This document shows positions 35,695-44,883 of a DNA stretch of 64,000 nt, piece after piece. The notes beneath the pieces were generated by a model. The model had not been told where the DNA came from. It saw nothing but the letters and a program-made list of their open reading frames with translations, and ran no database searches. The stretch covers positions 1-64,000 of the forward strand of contig CANREN010000005.1 of the NCBI GenBank assembly GCA_947629705.1, read 5' to 3'. Both the position numbers and the translations under genes were made by a program. The first letter of the stretch is position 1; every line of letters starts with the position of its first letter. The DNA is from an uncultured Alistipes sp. GTDB taxonomy: Bacteria > Bacteroidota > Bacteroidia > Bacteroidales > Rikenellaceae.

Positions 35695-36597
35695 TTACCC
35701 TCTCCTTTTGTAGCACGAGGGTGAAGTGCCGGTATGTTGCTTAAAATATTTGCCGAAAAACGACTGGGTCGAGAAATTCAGCCGCGCAGCGATCTCCTGG
35801 ATGCTCAATCCCGAATACTTCAAGAGGGTTTTCGCTTCGAGAATGACCGATTCGTCGATCCATCGGGCGGCGGTCTTGCCGCTCACCTCCTTTACGACGG
35901 TCGACAGGTATTTCGGCGTAATGTTCATCCGCTCGGCGTAGAATCCCACGTTGCGTTCGCGCGTGTTGTACCGTTGGAGCAGCGCCATGAACTCGTCGAA
36001 CAGCACCTCGCTGCGGCCCGGCTTGGCTTGCGGCCCCGTCTGGTCGCGGCGGTTGAGCTCGGCCATGATATAGAAAGCCGTCGTGAAGAGCGAACGGATG
36101 ATTTCGTTGCGATAGCGCTCCTTGTCGCTGCGCAGCATGGTCTTGATCAGCTGGAAGACCAAGCGGATCTCTTCGACGTCCTGCGGCGTTACCACGATGA
36201 CCGGCGCCTTGCCGAACCGCATGAACACGGGCAGCGACGTCGCCAGATCGAGCTGGATATCGTTGATGAACGATTTGGAGAAGGCGACGAAATAGGCCGA
36301 GGCCGCAGCCGAACACTTCACCATGCGGACGACGCTGTGGGGGCTGCAAACGATAATATGATTGGGGCGGACGGTGTAGTTTTTCAGACCGATGGAGACG
36401 GTCGCTTCGCCGGTCATCATGACGATGGCTAAAAAGCCGTCGATCGTGGCGGGGTAGTCGGCGACGGTGGAGTTGGCGGCGTCGAGGGCCGCGATCGCTA
36501 AATCGTCGGATAGATAGAACACGTCGGCCATCTCCCTTTTGATGCGGGAGATGGAGACTTTGTGCAAACTTTCATGCTGCGGGTCGGTGCCTGCCAT
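35695..36597 (-). CDS. AraC family transcriptional regulator
   Basis: A 300-residue regulator from the ATG at 36597. The C-terminal double helix-turn-helix is typical (MNITPKYLSTVVKEVSGKTA; YSGLSIQEIAARLNFSTQSF; FGKYFKQHTGTSPSCYK). The N-terminal cupin-like sensor (about 20-170) recognises an unknown ligand. Divergently placed to pyrD, whose promoter region it shares, but no operator can be pointed to. Confidence 0.93.
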   Translation of the reverse strand: MAGTDPQHESLHKVSISRIKREMADVFYLSDDLAIAALDAANSTVADYPATIDGFLAIVMMTGEATVSIGLKNYTVRPNHIIVCSPHSVVRMVKCSAAASAYFVAFSKSFINDIQLDLATSLPVFMRFGKAPVIVVTPQDVEEIRLVFQLIKTMLRSDKERYRNEIIRSLFTTAFYIMAELNRRDQTGPQAKPGRSEVLFDEFMALLQRYNTRERNVGFYAERMNITPKYLSTVVKEVSGKTAARWIDESVILEAKTLLKYSGLSIQEIAARLNFSTQSFFGKYFKQHTGTSPSCYKRRG

Positions 36598-36620
36598 ATC
36601 ATGCGGATGAATGACAAAGC

Positions 36621-36628
36621 CAAAGATA
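36621..36628 (-). promoter_or_regulatory. -7 box of the AraC gene
   Basis: Minus-strand TATCTTTG followed by GGCTTTG, recalling the start of hairpin 1 in repeat family 1. Confidence 0.6.
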
Positions 36629-36733
36629 CGAAATTTTTTTATTAGCGCGGCAGACCGTCCGCCTGTTTTTTTCACCTCCGTATAGGGAGTGCGTTCGAAC
36701 GGGCCGATCCGTACCAATTAACAAAAAAATTCG

Positions 36734-36741
36734 TACTTTTG
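36734..36741 (+). promoter_or_regulatory. -7 box of pyrD
   Basis: TACTTTTG, giving a leader of about 110 nt. Confidence 0.5.
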
Positions 36742-36853
36742 CCCGGCGGTCGACGGTGTGTGCGCCGGTTCCCGAGAAAGGACGCCGTTGCGTGGTAGAA
36801 ATGCCGTCGGTTCGCAGGACGACCGGTTCATAATAGAAGAGCTGTTAATAATA

Positions 36854-37972
36854 ATGTATCGTCGGTTCATACGGCCTTTGTTGTTCGCGCTTCCCATCGA
36901 ACGGGCTCATCGGCTCGTGGCGTTGGTCTTGCGGGTCATCGGCATGATCCCGGGGGCGCGTTGGTGTTTGGACAAGTGCTTCGCCGTCCGTCATCCCGCA
37001 CTCGAACGCGAGGTGTTCGGACGCCGCTTCGCCAATCCGATCGGGTTGGCGGCCGGATTCGACCCCAACGGAGAGGTTTTCCGCGAGTGGGGCGCTATGG
37101 GGTTCGGGTTCATCGAGGTGGGCACCGTTACGCCCCGTCCGCAGCCGGGCAATCCGCGTCCCCGCATCTTCCGCCTGCCGAAGGATCGCGCTATCGTCAG
37201 CCGCATCGGTATGGCGAATCGCGGGTTGGAGAAGACCATCCAGTATCTGCGCCGTCCGCACGAAGGGTTGATCGTGGGGTGCAACATCGGGCGCAACGCC
37301 GCAACGCCGCCCGAAGAAGCTCCGGCGGACTATCTGAAACTTTTCCGGAATCTTTATCAGTATGCCGATTATTTTTCGGTGAATCTGTGTTGCGACAACG
37401 CTTGCGACGAAAACTTCACGCACAGCCGCGAATACGTGCTGCGGATTTTAGAGCCGTTGTTCGATTTCCGGCGCGGCCAGAACCAGTATCGCCCTGTGAT
37501 GCTCAAAATTTCGCCCGACCTGACGGACAAGGAGGTCGATGCGATCACCGACATTTTGATCGACACGCCGTTGGACGGGATCGTCGCGGCGAACGGCACC
37601 CATCGCCGCGAGGGATTGCATACGAGCCATACGTCGATGGCGAAGATCGGCAGCGGACGGCTCACCGGCCCGACGCTCACCGCGCGGACGATCGGGATCG
37701 TGCGGCGCATCCATGCACGGTCGGGCGGGACGTATCCGATCATCGCTGTGGGCGGGTTGATGTCGGCCGACGATGCGCGGGCGCTGTTTGCGGCGGGGGC
37801 CGACCTCGTGCAGCTTTATACCGGATATGTTTACGAAGGGCCTCGGTTGGTGCGGGACATTTGCCGTGCCTTGATCGCCGACGCTCAACCGCCGCAATCC
37901 GTCGAAAGAGAAAGGGAAGAGGAGCCTGCGCCGCAGGAGCCGTCCGAGTTTTCGAACCGGAGCGTCGGGTGA
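36854..37972 (+). CDS. pyrD: Dihydroorotate dehydrogenase, class 2-like
   Basis: Oxidises dihydroorotate to orotate in pyrimidine synthesis. A 372-residue protein from the ATG at 36854. It has the class 2 N-terminal membrane-associating extension (MYRRFIRPLLFALPIERAHR), FMN-site motifs (GLAAGFDPNGE, FIEVGTVTPRPQPGNP, IGCNIG-like VGCNIGRN, AVGGLMSADDA, LYTGYVYEGP). The catalytic-loop segment reads SVNLCCDNAC, placing Cys where class 2 enzymes have Ser. The last 25 residues are a charged tail (EREREEEPAPQEP) not usual in the family. Confidence 0.93.
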   Translation: MYRRFIRPLLFALPIERAHRLVALVLRVIGMIPGARWCLDKCFAVRHPALEREVFGRRFANPIGLAAGFDPNGEVFREWGAMGFGFIEVGTVTPRPQPGNPRPRIFRLPKDRAIVSRIGMANRGLEKTIQYLRRPHEGLIVGCNIGRNAATPPEEAPADYLKLFRNLYQYADYFSVNLCCDNACDENFTHSREYVLRILEPLFDFRRGQNQYRPVMLKISPDLTDKEVDAITDILIDTPLDGIVAANGTHRREGLHTSHTSMAKIGSGRLTGPTLTARTIGIVRRIHARSGGTYPIIAVGGLMSADDARALFAAGADLVQLYTGYVYEGPRLVRDICRALIADAQPPQSVEREREEEPAPQEPSEFSNRSVG

Positions 37973-38070
37973 ATTTTCAGGTTTTGACGGAGGGCTTTCC
38001 GGATTCGGCCGGCGAATGTGTTTGGGGGTCCCGAAAGATGCCTTTCCGATCCGTACCAATCAATAAAAAA

Positions 38071-39324
38071 ATGAAAGGAACTATTTTGACGATCGGCGAT
38101 GAGATTTTGATCGGACAGATCGTCGATACGAACAGCGTCTCCATTGCGCGTCATTTGAATGCGGCGGGCATCGTCGTCTGTGAAAAGTGCTCCATCTGCG
38201 ACGATCGCCCGCAGATCGTGCAGAGTCTCGAACGGGCTTTGCTGCAGTCCGATATCGTCGTCATCACCGGCGGCCTCGGGCCTACGAAAGACGATATTAC
38301 GAAAAAGACGCTTGCCGAGTGGTTCGGCTGCGGGATGCGGTACGACGAGACGGTCGCCGCTCACGTCGAGCGGATGCTCACTTCGCGCGGAATCGCTTTC
38401 AACGATTTGAATCGTGGCCAGGCACTCGTGCCGACGTGTTGCACGGTGCTCTTCAACGCCCACGGCACCGCCCCGGGCATGTGGTTCGAACGCGGCGGCA
38501 AGGTGGTCGTCTCGCTGCCCGGCGTGCCGTTCGAGATGGAGCATCTGATGCAGGACGAGGTGATGCCCCGTTTGAAGGCGCGCTTCGATCTGAAACAGAT
38601 CGTGCACCGGACCTTGATTACGGCGGGTTTGGCCGAGTCGATGCTCGCCGAGGCCATCGCTCCGTGGGAAGAGGCGCTGCCGCCCTATCTGAAATTGGCC
38701 TATCTGCCCAACCCGGGGGCCGTGCGGCTCCGGCTGTCGGCCTACGAGGTCGACGGCAGGCAGGCCGCCCGCGAGATCGAGGAGCGTTTCGAACAGCTGC
38801 GGCGGTTGATTCCGCAGTATGTCGTCGGTTACGAAACGGCGACCGTGCAGGAGCAGGTGCATCGGATGCTCACCGAGCGCCGGGCTACGCTCGCTGCGGC
38901 TGAAAGTTGTACGGGCGGCACGATCGCTTCGCGGTTCACGGCTTTGGCCGGTGCTTCGGCCTATTTCCTTTGCGGCGTGGTGTCGTACAGCAACGAGGCC
39001 AAACATGCGGTCTTGGGGGTGGATGCCGACTTGATCAATCGTTACGGTGCGGTCAGCGAGCCGGTCGCCCGGCAGATGGCCGAGGGCGTCCGGCGCATCG
39101 CCGGAGCCGATTACGCCGTCGCTACGACCGGCATCGCCGGCCCTACGGGCGGTTCGCCCGAAAAACCGGTCGGAACGGTTTGGTTCGCTGTGGCGACCCC
39201 CACCCGTACCATTGCGGTCTGCAAACAGTGCGGCACCGACCGCGGACAGGTGATCGACCGTGCATCGGCGTTCGCTATCGGCCTCCTGCGCGATACGCTC
39301 GCCGAAGATCGGTCGGCCGAATAA
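38071..39324 (+). CDS. cinA: CinA-family protein (nicotinamide mononucleotide deamidase-like)
   Basis: A 417-residue two-domain protein starting at the ATG at 38071. The N-terminal MoCF/COG1058 domain (TIGDEILIGQIVDTNS, VITGGLGPTKDDITKK) is linked to ADP-ribose pyrophosphatase activity. The C-terminal CinA domain (AAAESCTGGTIASRFTALAG, GIAGPTGGSPEKPVGTVW) deamidates NMN for NAD recycling in studied members. The name does not prove competence involvement. The leader CCGTACCAATCAATAAAAAA abuts the ATG. Ends 6 bp before the convergent radical SAM gene. Confidence 0.95.
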   Translation: MKGTILTIGDEILIGQIVDTNSVSIARHLNAAGIVVCEKCSICDDRPQIVQSLERALLQSDIVVITGGLGPTKDDITKKTLAEWFGCGMRYDETVAAHVERMLTSRGIAFNDLNRGQALVPTCCTVLFNAHGTAPGMWFERGGKVVVSLPGVPFEMEHLMQDEVMPRLKARFDLKQIVHRTLITAGLAESMLAEAIAPWEEALPPYLKLAYLPNPGAVRLRLSAYEVDGRQAAREIEERFEQLRRLIPQYVVGYETATVQEQVHRMLTERRATLAAAESCTGGTIASRFTALAGASAYFLCGVVSYSNEAKHAVLGVDADLINRYGAVSEPVARQMAEGVRRIAGADYAVATTGIAGPTGGSPEKPVGTVWFAVATPTRTIAVCKQCGTDRGQVIDRASAFAIGLLRDTLAEDRSAE

Positions 39325-39330
39325 CCCGCG

Positions 39331-40104
39331 CTACGCCACGGAACACGGAATGCCGAGCGCTTCGACCCGTTCGGCGATGCGCTGCAACTCCTCGCGCGGG
39401 ACTTTTCCGAGCGTCCGGCAAGGCGTGTCGCGGTCGATCGAGTAGGCCATGACCTGCCGCGGGCGAATTTCCCGGACGAGCTCCAACCAAGCTGCAACCG
39501 CTTGTTCCGTCGTGTTGTCGATCGGCTCACCGTCGCACACGCCCCGTAAAAACATCGTTTGTAAGATCATCCGGCCGTCGAACCGCTTCATCCGTTCGAC
39601 CGTCCCGCGCACGGTGTAATCGGGGCTTTGCGGACGGTTCATCCGGCGGACGGTGGCGTCGAATGCCGCATCCAACTTGAGAATCGGATTGTCGACCCGC
39701 AGCAGGGCCCGGCAGACGCTTTCGTCATCCAACCGGGTGGCGTTGGTCAGTACGGAGACTTTTGCCGTGGGCGCCAGCCGGTCGCGCAGGACGATCGTGT
39801 CGTCGATGATGGCTTCGAAATCGGGATGGAGGGTCGGTTCGCCGTTGCCCGCGAAGGTGATGACATCGGGCGGCGTGCCTGCGGCGGCCATCTTGCGCAG
39901 CGTCTCGTCGAGCGAGCGGGCGACCTCCTCGCGGCGGTTGAACCGGCGCTGCCCCTGGTGGTCGGCGTTCCAGCCGCATTCGCAGTAGATGCAGTCGAAC
40001 GAACAGAGTTTCGATTCGAGGGGCAGCAGATTGATGCCTAACGAAAGCCCCAACCGGCGCGAATGCACGGGGCCGAAGATGATATGATCGAAAAGCGAAG
40101 TCAT
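39331..40104 (-). CDS. Radical SAM protein
   Basis: A 257-residue protein from the ATG at 40104. The N-terminus FGPVHSRRLGLSLGINLLP followed by CSFDCIYCECG (CxxxCxxC for the [4Fe-4S] cluster) matches a family of short radical SAM proteins found next to various genes; ITFAGNGEPTLHPDF is the SAM-binding GGE-type motif. No SPASM extension, so the substrate is unknown. It follows the PBP gene by 20 bp and is likely the last gene of the rsmH unit. Confidence 0.9.
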   Translation of the reverse strand: MTSLFDHIIFGPVHSRRLGLSLGINLLPLESKLCSFDCIYCECGWNADHQGQRRFNRREEVARSLDETLRKMAAAGTPPDVITFAGNGEPTLHPDFEAIIDDTIVLRDRLAPTAKVSVLTNATRLDDESVCRALLRVDNPILKLDAAFDATVRRMNRPQSPDYTVRGTVERMKRFDGRMILQTMFLRGVCDGEPIDNTTEQAVAAWLELVREIRPRQVMAYSIDRDTPCRTLGKVPREELQRIAERVEALGIPCSVA

Positions 40105-40124
40105 GGTATGACGGTGTTTGCCGC

Positions 40125-42386
40125 TCAATGAGCGTCGAGTTCGAGGTAAACGGCCGTGCCCGAACGGACGGTTCGGCCGGCCGGAATGCTTTGACGGGTT
40201 ACGGCGCCGTAACCCGTGAACCGCACCCGCAGTCCGCGGCTTTCCAACAGGAACAGCGCATCTTTCAGCCCCATGCCGCGCACGTCGGGCATCTGGGTCG
40301 GCGAGGCCGTGAGGCTTCGGACGGTTACGCGCGCGAGCGTATCGACCGCCGCGTTGCCCCAGCCTTTGCGGGCATCGTATTCCGTGTGGGGCGACAGTTC
40401 GTCGGCGACCGTCCGTATGCGGGCGATATCGCCTCCCTTGATGCGGTCGGGGTAGTGTTTCGACCGTTTGTCGGTCGGCTGGTACCGGTCGGCGCCCCGA
40501 TTGTAGATGAAATCGACCATCCGACGCACGACGGGGCCTGCCAGCGGCCCGCCGTAGTAGGCTTTGCCCGCCTGCGCCTGCGTCTCGATGGAGGTCAGCA
40601 CCGTGTAGCGGGGATTCTCCGCCGGAAAGAAGGCGATCATTGAACCGAGGTATCGGCCGCGATAGCGGGGGTCGGTGTTTTGGGCCGTGCCCGTCTTCGC
40701 CGCGACGCGCAGGCGGGTCGTATCGCGGAAAAAGGCGCTCGCCGTGCCTTCGGTGCAGACGGCTTGCAGGCATCGGCGCACCTCGCGCAGCGTCGATTGC
40801 GAACAGATCGACGAGGCGATCGTGCGGGTTTCGAACCGTTCCTGCTCCTTGCCGTTGCGTTGCAGACTGCGCACGAGCACGGGGGCCACCATCCGTCCGC
40901 CGTTGGCGATGGCGTTGTAGAAAACGAGCATCTGGATCGGTGTCAGCCTCACCCGATAGCCGTAGGCCATCTTCACCAGCATTACCCCCGGGTCGGGCAC
41001 TTTCCAGTCGCTCGTCAGCTCGGGCGCACGTTCGCCCAGCTGTTCCAATCCGACCGTCTGACCGAGGTGCAGCCGCTCGCGCAGAAAATCGCTGTACCGC
41101 TGTTTGAGTCCCGTTTCGCCGTAGTGCTCCCACACCGCCTTGGCGAAGTAGACGTTCGACGATTTTGCAACGGCGAGGCGGAAGTCGATGACGCGGTCGC
41201 CGCGGTGGGAGTCGCGGATATTCTCGGCCGGGCCTACCCGCACGGGGTCGCCGTTGTGGGTGTCGTAGCACGTTTCGGGATCGATCTGCGCATCGTCTAA
41301 CAGCGCGAGCATCGTGGCTAATTTGAAGGTCGACCCGGGTTCCATGCAGCGCCCCAGGGCATAGTTCTCCCGTTCCGAATAGCTGCCATCCTCGTTGCGG
41401 CCCAGATTGGCCATCGCCAGAATCTCGCCCGTCTGCACCTCCATGACGATCGTGGTGCCCCACAGGGCGTTCTGCTCCGTCAGCCGGTTGCGCAGCGCCT
41501 TGTCGGCAACATCCTGCAAGTCGGGGTCGAGCGTCGTAACCACGTCGCAGCCGTCGATCGGTTCGCGATAGGTGGAGCCCGGCACGCGGCCCGAGAAGCG
41601 GCGGGCGATCCGCTGACGCATCGCATGTCCGTTTACGCCCGAGAGCTCCTCGCGATAGGCCTCTTCGAGGCCGTAGTTGCCTCGGTCGCCCGTCATGCCG
41701 ACGGTGCGGCGCGCCAATTCGCCCTGCGGATAGATGCGTTCGTCGCGCTCGACAAGCTGATAGACCAACCCCATGTTCCAGTTGAAGATCGGCCACTTGC
41801 GCAGCGTCTCCCATTCGCCGTAGTCGATTTCGCGGGGCAGAATGTCGACGGGTGCATGATCGCGGAGCGTGTCGTAGATGGTGCGCTTTTCGTATTCGCG
41901 GCCTTTCAGCCGGTCGAGCATCCGGCCGAACCATCCTTCGGAGCGCAGGATCATCGTGTCGCGCGGACGGACGAGTCGATAGTGGGCAGCGTGTTGCCGG
42001 CGGAAGAAACGGGCGTACTCCGCAGCCGTGCGGTCTTTGAAGAAGGCGGCGAGCAGTTTCGAGAGCGAATCGGCCTGTTCGTTGAAGACGTTCAGCGAAT
42101 CCAACCCCTCGGCCCCGAAGTCGAATGCGATCTGATAACGGAAGATCGAGGTGGCGAACGGTTCGCCGTTGCGGGCCAAAATACTGCCCCTCCTCGCTTT
42201 GATGACCTCCTCGATAAAGATGCGGTCATGGAGCCGGTCGGCGTTGTCGGCTACTTCGCGGCTGAAGAACTGCACCCACACGAGCCGTCCGATGACGATG
42301 AGCCCCACGAGCATGAAAAGCACGTACAATCCCCTGACACGCAACAGGATGTCCCGTTTGATCGGCGATGGTTCTTCGTTTTTCAT
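40125..42386 (-). CDS. ftsI: Penicillin-binding protein transpeptidase with PASTA domain (FtsI/PBP3-type)
   Basis: Septal peptidoglycan transpeptidase of 753 residues. One N-terminal membrane anchor (about 18-40), a PBP dimerisation domain, and the transpeptidase domain with the catalytic S352 in PGSTFK, SSN in AKSSNVYFAK and K564 in AAKTGTAQN. A single C-terminal PASTA domain follows (about 690-750; VRGMGLKDALFLLESRGLRV). Position after rsmH and an FtsL-like gene supports the division-specific role rather than elongation. Confidence 0.95.
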   Translation of the reverse strand: MKNEEPSPIKRDILLRVRGLYVLFMLVGLIVIGRLVWVQFFSREVADNADRLHDRIFIEEVIKARRGSILARNGEPFATSIFRYQIAFDFGAEGLDSLNVFNEQADSLSKLLAAFFKDRTAAEYARFFRRQHAAHYRLVRPRDTMILRSEGWFGRMLDRLKGREYEKRTIYDTLRDHAPVDILPREIDYGEWETLRKWPIFNWNMGLVYQLVERDERIYPQGELARRTVGMTGDRGNYGLEEAYREELSGVNGHAMRQRIARRFSGRVPGSTYREPIDGCDVVTTLDPDLQDVADKALRNRLTEQNALWGTTIVMEVQTGEILAMANLGRNEDGSYSERENYALGRCMEPGSTFKLATMLALLDDAQIDPETCYDTHNGDPVRVGPAENIRDSHRGDRVIDFRLAVAKSSNVYFAKAVWEHYGETGLKQRYSDFLRERLHLGQTVGLEQLGERAPELTSDWKVPDPGVMLVKMAYGYRVRLTPIQMLVFYNAIANGGRMVAPVLVRSLQRNGKEQERFETRTIASSICSQSTLREVRRCLQAVCTEGTASAFFRDTTRLRVAAKTGTAQNTDPRYRGRYLGSMIAFFPAENPRYTVLTSIETQAQAGKAYYGGPLAGPVVRRMVDFIYNRGADRYQPTDKRSKHYPDRIKGGDIARIRTVADELSPHTEYDARKGWGNAAVDTLARVTVRSLTASPTQMPDVRGMGLKDALFLLESRGLRVRFTGYGAVTRQSIPAGRTVRSGTAVYLELDAH

Positions 42387-42395
42387 GGTCGTGCG

Positions 42396-42920
42396 TCAGC
42401 GTTTGTCGATGATTTCGCTCGGGGCGACGGGATCGTAGAGTTCGATGCCGCGGCGGTGGAGCTCTTCGGTTACGGCGGAGTGGGTCGTGCAGCGGAAGCG
42501 GCGCTCCTGCCAGCGGATTGACCGTTCGCGCAGCACCTGCACCTCGCGTTCGATCCGCATGTATTTCATATCGGTGTACAATGCCATGAACACCACCGAG
42601 ATATTCAATAAGAACATGATGGCGACGGAGAGCAGATAGGGGTACGAATGCGACATTTCCTCGCGGACGAGGATCGTTCCGGAGAAAATTTGCCAGAAGG
42701 TGCTGGCTTTGCGGCGGCGTTCCCTGCGGCGGATCGCTTCGCGGCGGGCCTCCTCTTCGGCTTCGAGGGCTTCGTCCTCGCGGATATCCTCGTCTGCCTC
42801 GCCCCGCTCCATCCGGCGCACTTCGCGGCGCACCCGACGGGCGAATGCTTCGTCCTCTTGGCGGCGGGCCTCCTCGCCGGGGTCGATCGGGTCGAATTCG
42901 TGGTCGGTGTACATGGTCAT
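42396..42920 (-). CDS. FtsL-like cell division protein
   Basis: A 174-residue bitopic protein between rsmH and the PBP gene, the normal ftsL position. Residues 1-90 are an unusually long, highly charged Arg/Glu-rich cytoplasmic part (EEARREAIRRRERRRK), 95-115 a membrane helix (YLLSVAIMFLLNISVVFMAL), then a short periplasmic coiled region (MRIEREVQVLRERSIRWQ). The start ATG shares ATGA with the rsmH stop. FtsL bridges FtsI/FtsW and FtsB; here assignment is by position and topology because sequence is poorly conserved. Confidence 0.85.
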   Translation of the reverse strand: MTMYTDHEFDPIDPGEEARRQEDEAFARRVRREVRRMERGEADEDIREDEALEAEEEARREAIRRRERRRKASTFWQIFSGTILVREEMSHSYPYLLSVAIMFLLNISVVFMALYTDMKYMRIEREVQVLRERSIRWQERRFRCTTHSAVTEELHRRGIELYDPVAPSEIIDKR

Positions 42921-43828
42921 GCGCAGTTGATTTTTGCGGCGGCCCGAAGCCGTGCGGAGCGCGACCGCGGATTCCGTTCGAGTTCGTCGGCGTCGGGGAC
43001 GACGGCCTTGCGGGTTATGAGTTCGAACGGCACTTCGGCCCGTCCGTAGAGGTCTTTTTCGACGGTGCCTGCGAAGTTGCCGCTGCGCAGGAAATTTTTT
43101 ACCAGCCGGTCTTCCAACGAGTGATACGAAATGACGGCCAACCGTCCGCCGGGCCGCAAGACCTTCAGACTTTGTTCCAGCGCCATTTTCAGCGCCTCCA
43201 TTTCGCCGTTCACCTCGATGCGCAGCGCCTGGAACAGCTTCGTCAGAAACTTTGCCGCCTCCTTTTTGGGGGTGCAGGGCCGGACGGCGGCGACTAATTG
43301 CGCCGTCGTCGCGATGCGGGCCGCTTCCCGCGCCCGCACGAGGCAGTTCGCCACCTTCCAAGGCGTATCGATTTCGCCCCAGTCGCCCAACAGGCGGGTC
43401 AATTCCTCCGGCGGATAGTCGTTTACGACGGTTGCGGCGGTCCGTGTTCCGCGTTGGTTCATCCGCATGTCCAACGGAGCCTCGCCCCGAAACGAAAAAC
43501 CCCGTTCCACCGTGTCGAAGTGGTGCGACGAGACGCCTAAATCGGCCAGAATCCCGTCGACCTCCGTTACGCCGCGCAACCGCAGGGCGCCGCGCAGAAA
43601 CCGGAAATTGCTCTCGACGTAATGGAATCGCGGATCGTCGGGGCAGTTGTCCCGCGTATCGCTGTCCTGATCGAATGCGAAAAGGCGTCCGTCGGGGCCC
43701 AGCGCCTCTAATATGCGCCGCGAATGGCCGCCGCCGCCGAACGTGAGGTCGACGTAGGTGCCGTCGGGCCGGATATTCAACGAACCGACCGACGGTTCCA
43801 AGAGGACAGGCGTATGGTATTGCGACAT
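42917..43828 (-). CDS. rsmH: 16S rRNA (cytosine1402-N4)-methyltransferase
   Basis: RsmH (MraW) modifies C1402 in the ribosomal P site. The 303-residue protein has YHTPVLLEPSV, the SAM motif VDLTFGGGGHSRRIL, LADLGVSSHHFD and AVISYHSLEDRLVKNF. It is the first gene of the unit: mraZ, which normally precedes it, is absent, and a promoter box sits 32 bp upstream. Confidence 0.97.
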   Translation of the reverse strand: MSQYHTPVLLEPSVGSLNIRPDGTYVDLTFGGGGHSRRILEALGPDGRLFAFDQDSDTRDNCPDDPRFHYVESNFRFLRGALRLRGVTEVDGILADLGVSSHHFDTVERGFSFRGEAPLDMRMNQRGTRTAATVVNDYPPEELTRLLGDWGEIDTPWKVANCLVRAREAARIATTAQLVAAVRPCTPKKEAAKFLTKLFQALRIEVNGEMEALKMALEQSLKVLRPGGRLAVISYHSLEDRLVKNFLRSGNFAGTVEKDLYGRAEVPFELITRKAVVPDADELERNPRSRSARLRAAAKINCA

Positions 43829-43859
43829 ATCGGTGGAGGATGAAACGTCTCTTCGGGAT

Positions 43860-43867
43860 CAAAGATA
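43860..43867 (-). promoter_or_regulatory. -7 box of rsmH-ftsL-ftsI
   Basis: Minus-strand TATCTTTG, 32 bp before the rsmH ATG. Confidence 0.6.
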
Positions 43868-43890
43868 ACGCTTTTTCGAAAAATTTTTAC

Positions 43891-43898
43891 TATATTTG
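43891..43898 (+). promoter_or_regulatory. -7 box of the glsA-like gene
   Basis: TATATTTG, divergent from the rsmH promoter with the two boxes 23 bp apart; leader about 110 nt. Confidence 0.55.
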
Positions 43899-44011
43899 TT
43901 CTATTATTGATCGGGCCCTTGCATAAGGCCGCGGGCCGAAGCCCCCGCCGAGGCGGAAGCGGACATGCGGGTAAATCGCGGATACGGGCAAATGGATAAC
44001 AGCGCAAACGG

Positions 44012-44845
44012 ATGCCACAGATTGACATAGGGGCCGTGTTGGCCGAGAAAGCGCCTCGTGCGGCGCGTTGGATACCTCGTCCGTTGGTCGAGTGGCTGCG
44101 GCGCACGGTGCACGAGAAGGAGATCAATCATATCCTCGCGGAATATTGGACTTTGCCGCCGCAGGAGTTCATCCGCGCCTGCTTCCGCGATTGGAAGGTC
44201 GCCTACTCGGTGCAGGGGCTCGAACGGCTCGATCCGAAGGGGCGTTATCTGTTCGTGTCGAATCATCCGTTCGGCGGGATGGACGGCATGATGCTGGCCG
44301 ACAAATTGATCGACCGGTTCGGCGACGTGCGCGTGGTGGTCAACGACCTGTTGATGCACGTCGAACCGCTGCAGCCGCTTTGGCTGCCGGTGAACACGCT
44401 CGGTGCGCAGAACGCCGAATATGCCCGTCGGATGGAGGAGGCTTTCTTCGGTGAGATGCCGATCCTGACCTTTCCGGCCGGACTTTGTTCGCGCCGCATC
44501 GCCGGACGGATCACCGACACCGAATGGAAAACGAACTTCTTGAAAAAGGCCTACGCTTCGCAGCGGCAGATCGTGCCGCTGTTCGTCGAAGGAAGGCTTT
44601 CGAACTTTTTTTATCGCTTCAGCCGGTTGCGCAAGTCGCTGGGCGTGAAGCTCAATATCGAGATGCTGTGGCTTCCGGACGAAATGTTCGCGCAGGCGGG
44701 CAGGCATTTCCGGATCGTCGCGGGCGACCCTGTACCCTTCTCCGAACTCCAGCCGCTCGGTTCGTTGCGCGAACAGGTCGAATATATACGCAAAAAGACC
44801 TATTTTCTGAAAAAAACGCTCGGCTCGCCCGCCGATTCCCGTTAA
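44012..44845 (+). CDS. O-acyltransferase, GlsA-like (glycine/ornithine lipid synthesis)
   Basis: A 277-residue PlsC-type acyltransferase with the HX4D motif in VSNHPFGGMDGMML and the substrate block FPAGLCSRR (P-A-G variant of FPEG). Paired with a GNAT/haemolysin-like N-acyltransferase gene 38 bp downstream. In Bacteroides thetaiotaomicron the pair GlsB (N-acylation of glycine) and GlsA (O-acylation) makes glycine lipids, so this is the likely role; other amino-acid lipids such as ornithine or serine-glycine lipids are possible. Confidence 0.85.
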   Translation: MPQIDIGAVLAEKAPRAARWIPRPLVEWLRRTVHEKEINHILAEYWTLPPQEFIRACFRDWKVAYSVQGLERLDPKGRYLFVSNHPFGGMDGMMLADKLIDRFGDVRVVVNDLLMHVEPLQPLWLPVNTLGAQNAEYARRMEEAFFGEMPILTFPAGLCSRRIAGRITDTEWKTNFLKKAYASQRQIVPLFVEGRLSNFFYRFSRLRKSLGVKLNIEMLWLPDEMFAQAGRHFRIVAGDPVPFSELQPLGSLREQVEYIRKKTYFLKKTLGSPADSR

Positions 44846-44851
44846 AAATCG

Positions 44852-44859
44852 TATTTTTG
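44852..44859 (+). promoter_or_regulatory. Possible -7 box before the glsB-like gene
   Basis: TATTTTTG, 24 bp before the ATG and 6 bp after the glsA-like stop; could give independent expression of the second enzyme. Confidence 0.45.
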
Positions 44860-44883
44860 CAACGATACGCGACCGCAATCAGA

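Noticed and set aside
36961..38070. Long frame upstream of cinA
   Set aside because: It is the off-frame reading of pyrD; the CinA fold begins at the ATG at 38071.
40105..41934. Long frame upstream of the radical SAM gene
   Set aside because: It reads the PBP gene in another frame; composition is Arg-rich and lacks any motif.
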